NCBI GenBank assembly: GCA_004335635.1
Contig: QAXH01005179.1
Coordinates: 17,634-29,673, forward strand
Direction of reading: 5' to 3'
Origin: Chloromonas sp. AAM2
Taxonomy: Eukaryota; Chlorophyta; Chlorophyceae; Chlamydomonadales; Chlamydomonadaceae
DNA length: 12,040 bases
The position numbers were made by a program, and so were the translations under genes. A model generated the notes under the pieces. The model saw nothing but the letters and a program-made list of their open reading frames with translations. It was not told the origin of the DNA and did no database searches. Shown here one piece after another: positions 1-5,900 of the stretch; positions within the stretch are counted from its first letter, which is position 1, and each line of letters begins with the position of its first letter.

Positions 1-38
1 CTGGATGGGGACGTGCTGTTCCTCACAGACCCCTACAG
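1..38 (+). CDS. Glycosyltransferase exon (partial) with DGD motif
   Basis: Read from base 1 this gives LDGDVLFLTDPY plus two bases of an Arg codon, then a GTGCGG donor at 39. The Asp-Gly-Asp is the expected metal/nucleotide-sugar DxD of the GT77 fold. A second, nearly identical copy lies at 62-99 with its own donor at 100 and gives the same last residues preceded by WNVLV. Either donor leaves phase 2, which fits the next exon at 781. No AG acceptor lies between 39 and 62, so copy 2 cannot be a separate exon; reading through both copies shifts frame. Which copy is used depends on the frame arriving from the left, which is not visible. Confidence 0.6.
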
Positions 39-105
39 GTGCGGGTTGGAATGTGCTGGTGCTGGATGGGGATGTGCTGTTCCTCACAGACCCCTACAGG
101 TGCGG
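1..105. repeat. 61-bp direct tandem duplication spanning exon end and splice donor
   Basis: Bases 1-44 recur at 62-105 with one difference (GGGGAC versus GGGGAT, silent Asp). The period is 61, so the two copies lie in different reading frames. Each copy includes the DGD coding segment and a CAG/GTGCGG donor. Confidence 0.95.
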
Positions 106-2870
106 GGCACACTTGCAGCCATGCTCTGGCGTCAGGTGGAGTGGCATGGTGGTGCGCAGCCATGGTCAGACAGCATGTGCAACTGAACCGGTGTGATCAG
201 CAAGGTAGCAGGTCAGTGGCACACGGCCAGCAAGGTGGTGCAATGGACCGGCACAATTGACAATCATGGCCGAGCAGCAAGCCAAGACATGAAGCTCGCA
301 CACCCAGCCAGGTAGTGCAGTTAGCAAACAAAGTGGTTTCAGCACAGCCAGCAAGGCGGTACAGCTACCATTCACGCTCTGCACGGTCAGTCAGGTTGTG
401 TACTTCAGGATAACAGCACATGGGATCACCCTTACGTCAATTTTTGGGGCGTATGCGCATGCGCCGTCTCTCCTGGACGGGCTAGAAACCAACAAGTACC
501 ACGTGGCGGTTTCGGCAGTTTTGACAACGTTATTGGCTTGCTTAGCCTACCGCATCCAGTCAACAGGCATTTGACGCCATTTTCATTTGTATTTTATGCC
601 TACAAGTGCCCACGTGTATTTCATGCCTAAAAATGCCAAAAACGGACACGCAAGACGGTATGTGTATACTTAGGTATATGGGTATTATGGGTATACTTAT
701 GGGTATGCGGTGTAGTAGCTAGTTTGTTCTGTGATGAGCATCCGGTTCTGCAAGGTCCCTGCTTGCATGTCCTTTCCCAGGTACTTCAAGAGCCCTCCAT
801 TTGCCGACCAACACCTGCTCATCCATCAGTGAGTGAGGGCACGTGACCTCTTGTATACATGACATCTAATAATCCGTGGAACCGATACGCACAATGTGGC
901 CAGGACATTGGACGTGCCAGCATTCGCTGCGCGAAAATCAAAGTCATTCGCTGAATGAAGCTCCATACCAGCGCTGAAGGAAGCTCCATGCACGCCTACC
1001 CCCTTGCCGGCCTGGGCATTGCATGGCTTCAAGCGTGACTACTGCATGCCTACAATCGCAGGGAGGGCGGGTGGGGACTGAACTGCGGTGCCTACTACAT
1101 TCAAAACTCAGGGCCGGTGCGTGAGGGGCAGGGAACGGTCCTTTTCAACCATGCTAGTCAACATAAGAGTTCTTGCTGGCACAATCATGGGCACTGAATA
1201 CCACTTGGCCTGACCTACTGGCTTGGCGGAAAACAAATCACGAAGTTTGAAGTTGTGAACGCAAACTGAACACGCCTGTAGAGTGTCTGCACGTTGCCGT
1301 CAGCTCTGCTTGCCTTTTGCAGAGCACACTGTCCCTTAGACTCTGGGCTTCAAGTACCTTGTCTAGGGTTGTGCACCAGACGTACATTCAAACTTTCTAC
1401 CCGTAGAATACATAGATCTACCCGTAGAAGCATAGACGTAGACGTAGATTATGGGCCGATTCGTTTTTACACCATCTACCACTCCGTTCCTGACCATTCT
1501 TTCGACAGGTGTCACTGGCCAGGGTCCAAAGGGTCTCATCAACAAGAGCACAACAGTCTGATGTTTTTGTGATCAGTCGTGTCGGTTAAGGAGTTGGAAC
1601 CCTTGTTGCACCAAATACCATAGCACTCACACCCGGTGGCTGCAGTCCATGGGACCGAGTTGGTTCTGCTCTAGACATGCATAGAAGCACGGCACGCCAA
1701 CGCAGAACTAGTTTAAGGAAGTCTGGCCTGAGTTATGGCCTTCCAAACTTGACCCTGCCACCAAGCGCTAACCGGGTAGCGTCAAAACACGCAAAACTCA
1801 AGCATTGGGGCTGCCCTCAGCACAGAACTCATGTGGCAGATGCAGCCCCAGGTATACATACCAGTCGCCTTTGCTGCACAGCTGGTGTGTCAATCATGGA
1901 TGGAGCGCAAATTGGCTTCAGACTGTGCTCAAACCGCGGTAGATTTTACAATAGATTTGGACGTAAAAACGTTGAAATGAGGCTGGAAACAGCCGGATTC
2001 GGCCTCAAACTCGAACTGCGGTAGTTGCTACGGTAGTTTCCAACGTAGAACCGTAGACATATTTCGTAGACCCGGCTCTGCCTTTCTACACCCAAAATGG
2101 CCCAATTACATTTTCGCTGTGTAGAATTACCCATAGACAATCTACCTGTAGACCTATTTTCTGCGGCATGGTACAACCCTTACCTTATCCCATGCCCACG
2201 GCTATGCACACAGCTCCTATTCGATGTCGCACTGCTGCTGTCTGCCCTCCTTCGCAGTCCGGTCCTGCCGTGTACTTCTTGGCTGAGCTGGTTGATCGGG
2301 CCCTGAGGCACAGGGACGATGACTACAAGTGGCTGGAGGCGCGGGGGTACACATGGCAGTGTGAGTGACGTCAGTCAGGTGGAAGTCTTGCTTTGACTCT
2401 CAGCAAACTGACAAGGTACTCAAGAAAAAGCCATGCATAGTAACCGAGCGGCATCAGGCATGCGTAACTGGGCGTGGTTGATGGTGCACACACTTCGGCT
2501 ATGGATTGGGATTAAGAGGATGCGATTGATGAAAAACCGATGTGCAGGGCCTTCTTGCGGGCCTCTTGTCAGTTCGTTGCCACCCTGGCAGCAACACTTG
2601 GTTTGATGTCTGAAGAAATAGTATGCAGTGTGTGCTGCTCTGCCTGGCCTGCCTTCCATGCCCAGCACAGGCGGCAAATTTGACCTCCACAACAGTGCCC
2701 TGCTGCCCATCCATTCCATCCTTGACCTTCCTTGCGCAGGCGTGTGTTGGGAGCAGGGCCAGTTCAACGACGTGTTCTTCGCCATGCTGCTGGGGGCGCC
2801 TGTGCTGGGATGGACAGCGGTGCAGCACTGCAGACTGCCCACTGTGCCACAAGACCAGGTGTGAGGGGCA

Positions 2871-2903
<33 letters not shown>

Positions 2904-5900
2904 GTGCGTGCGCGCGTGTGTGCGTGCGTGTGTGTGTGTGTGAGAGAGTGATGGCAGGTGTGTGTGTGAGTGATGGCAGGTGTGTGTGTGTGTGTGATGG
3001 CAGGTGTGTGGACAGACAATTCGTAAGGAGCTCTTGTATGTAGATGGCTCTGGGTCCGGATGGTGTCCATCCCGTCCCGTGTCCTATGGCCTGATGTAAA
3101 CAGGTAGTTGGTAGGCAGACAACAAAAGCTGTTCAGGCCACGTCAACACGTAGTCATCCACGTGAGGCAGCCAACCTGTGCTCCGTAGCACGGAAGCCGT
3201 CAAAGCCCTGACCTAACCTGAGCAAGAAATGAGGACACATTGTTGCCACACGTGTTCACAGGTGAAGCGGGAGGCGGATGCAGTCGAAGCGGCTCTGCAG
3301 GCAGGGCTGATGGCGGTGGGCGCGTCCGAGCGGGGATTTGAAGTGGCGGGCCTGGCGGGGCGGGTGGCGCTGGAACAGGGCACAAACACCACCTTCGAGA
3401 CCAAGATGGCGCCCATCAGACTGCCCATGTGCGTGGGGCCTGGCCGAACACTGCGTGCTGCGCCTATTGTTGCCACCATCATTCCATGGCATTCGCAGAT
3501 TCGCCCAAAGCATTCCTCCTAAGCATCAAAACGATAGCAGGTGGGCCTGCGGTGCTGCAGCGCGATTGACCATCCCACCACTCTTGGGTTTGAGCATCGA
3601 CCGTCACAAACTCATTCAGTACATTGCCAATACTTGCAGGGATTTGTCGTTTGTCCAGTATGATAAACGTTGCAGCAGGACTGCCAACTGTGTTGATGGT
3701 AGATAGCAACCCATACCTACCTCCACAAGGCCCCACATGTCCACGAGTTAGGCGCAGCTGAGATTGGTGAAGAGGGCCGGAACAGTCACGTAAGATGACA
3801 TGCTAGCTGCCCCCTGCCTCAGGTCATGCATATGAATGGCGGTGGGTTGAAGCCACAAAGTGGTATGCTGCCTGCCCCATCCCTTCAGGTCTAACTGGAG
3901 TGCCCCGGCAGGGTTCCCCGGGCGCGAGTCCGGCCCGGCGCTGCCCCGCGGGGCGTGGGCAGCCATGTGGCAGGACATGCTCAGAAACGCCAGTGAAACG
4001 CCCCTGTGGTGAGCACACCTTGCTCAGGGGGTGTGTCAGTCTTTGTCAGCAGGAAAGCTGTCAAAGGACACGGGATGGGATGTGTAGCACCCTGGCCTAC
4101 CCTTAACAACGGCTCGGATGTGTGAAAGCCTGAAGAGGCAATATCATAGGCATACCTCTTTTCACCGCACACATGTGCTGCTTTGCACAACCTCCGGGCA
4201 TTGAACACCCTCACAGTAGCCAACCCTGAGTCACCTCTTCCTGCGGCCTTCAGGCCCGACCCCGAGGACCCTCATTCGCTGGAGACCGCCTCACCGCAGC
4301 AACTGGACCTGCTCAAGGTGTGTGGCTTGGGGTGCAGAAGGGCTTGTACTTTTCTAAAGATTTGAGTTGCTGCACTCACGAATTGCGTGGCATTAGGGTC
4401 AAAGTGCGTGCTAGGGGTCAGCAGAATTGTGACAAACGGCCATGACAGTTCATCACTGGTGCTGTGAATGTGTGTGCAAAATCCATGCTGCACTCAACAC
4501 ACGCTTATTGGTAGCTATGAATGCTCGACTTACTACAGTTTTAGGTCAAGTACAACAACTGCAGTAAGTACAACACAGTTGAGTTGGGCTTGGCGGTAGT
4601 GACCCGTACACGTTTGCTGTGCACGTGTTGCAGTTGTCTCACAGCCTGATGCAAGCCCCTGGCTTCCTCATGAGTCCCTGGGCCAACGGAGGCCACCTGG
4701 GCCTGTGGACAAACCACACGCTCTACAGAGCACACATGCAAGACACCACCCGAGCCATCACTGTCAGCAGCAGCTTTAGTCGCAGCAGCCGCAGTACAAC
4801 TACTTCAACCGCTACAACTGCTACAACTGCTGTAACTGCTACAACTGACGGGGAGCAGCAAGAGGTGGCAGAGAATGGTGTCACATGGACTGCCATGGAG
4901 AGTCACGTGCATCAGCAAGCGGCACGTGCACGTAACGTTTTGGAAACTGCTGGCGTGGGCCTGTCGGACAGTGGCAACACTGCTGAAGCAAGAGGGGCAA
5001 GGGCAGTACGTTGTGAAGCAGCACCTTGCTTTCATAGTATAGGCAGCCACAGGGGCTTGGCTCTTGATGCAGCCAATCAGCTCCTTGCCACGGGTCATCT
5101 AGAGCTTCCCCCACGCCTATCCACTATGATGCTGTATGACGAGCATATAACAAGTGAAGTGCACCGTGTGCAAGCGCCAAGGGATGCTCCAGGCCTGCCA
5201 GAGGATGGAGAGACACGGGCACAGGATTGGCTTTTTGAGGAGGGAAGGTCAGAGACACATCATCAACAGCAAGTGCATCTCCGTCGACGCAACAGAAAAC
5301 GTAACCGACGTGCAGGTGCTGGCGCGTCTGGTGCCGGGCAGCATCAGCGGGGAGGAGATTTGACAGCTGCGGAACGGTTTGCCAGGCGCCAGAGGATCAG
5401 GGCAGGAGCAGAGGCTGCCGCTGCAGGGCACGTTTCCGTGTTGCAGTCGGATGCCGCAGGACAAGGTGATCACACGCAGACGCAACAGATTGGAGATCTG
5501 CCGAGGTGGGCTCACAGGCGGCAGCAGCTATGGGGTGAGCAAGCAGCAATCGCGACACAGCATAGTAGCGATCTTCAGGCAGACGACATGACGGTGCAAG
5601 GGCAGCATCAAAATGGGGCAAATCAGCACAGCCAGAGTGGAACTGCACGACGATTGCTGCAGCAAGCTGAGGATACAGGAACAGACTCGCAGGCATCGCA
5701 ATCTCATGGTCAGATCACAACCGCCACTGCCCTCGCGCACATTACAGCCGTACCCTTCTCTCCGCACATGACAAAGCTAGTGCTGCTCCGATACATCAAC
5801 GGCATGTTTGATTGGCCGCTACACGAACGCGCGAGACGCGCTACCGGCAAGGGTGTCTACTACGGGTCGACTGAGAGCAGAGAGGTGCCGCTTTTGCTGG

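Larger units (their letters stand above)
1354..2257 (+). other. Intron 3, rich in CTAC/GTAG motifs
   Basis: Longest intron of the gene. It contains clustered CTACC-GTAGA type motifs at 1394-1449 and again at 1935-2160. No credible ORF of its own; the open stretches there resemble no protein. Confidence 0.5.

Noticed and set aside
2420..3070. Minus-strand open frame rich in His-Thr repeats
   Set aside because: It is translation of the TG microsatellite and of the antisense of a conserved glycosyltransferase exon.
3903..3952. GC-rich inverted block as a terminator or structured RNA
   Set aside because: It lies in an intron of the plus gene; pairing is only partial by eye and no RNA family is recognised.
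5154..5591. Shifted-frame ORFs within the large exon (for example SVDATENVTDVQVLARL)
   Set aside because: They look somewhat protein-like, but the main frame is open for 448 codons with good splice sites and matching phase at both ends; these need extra introns.
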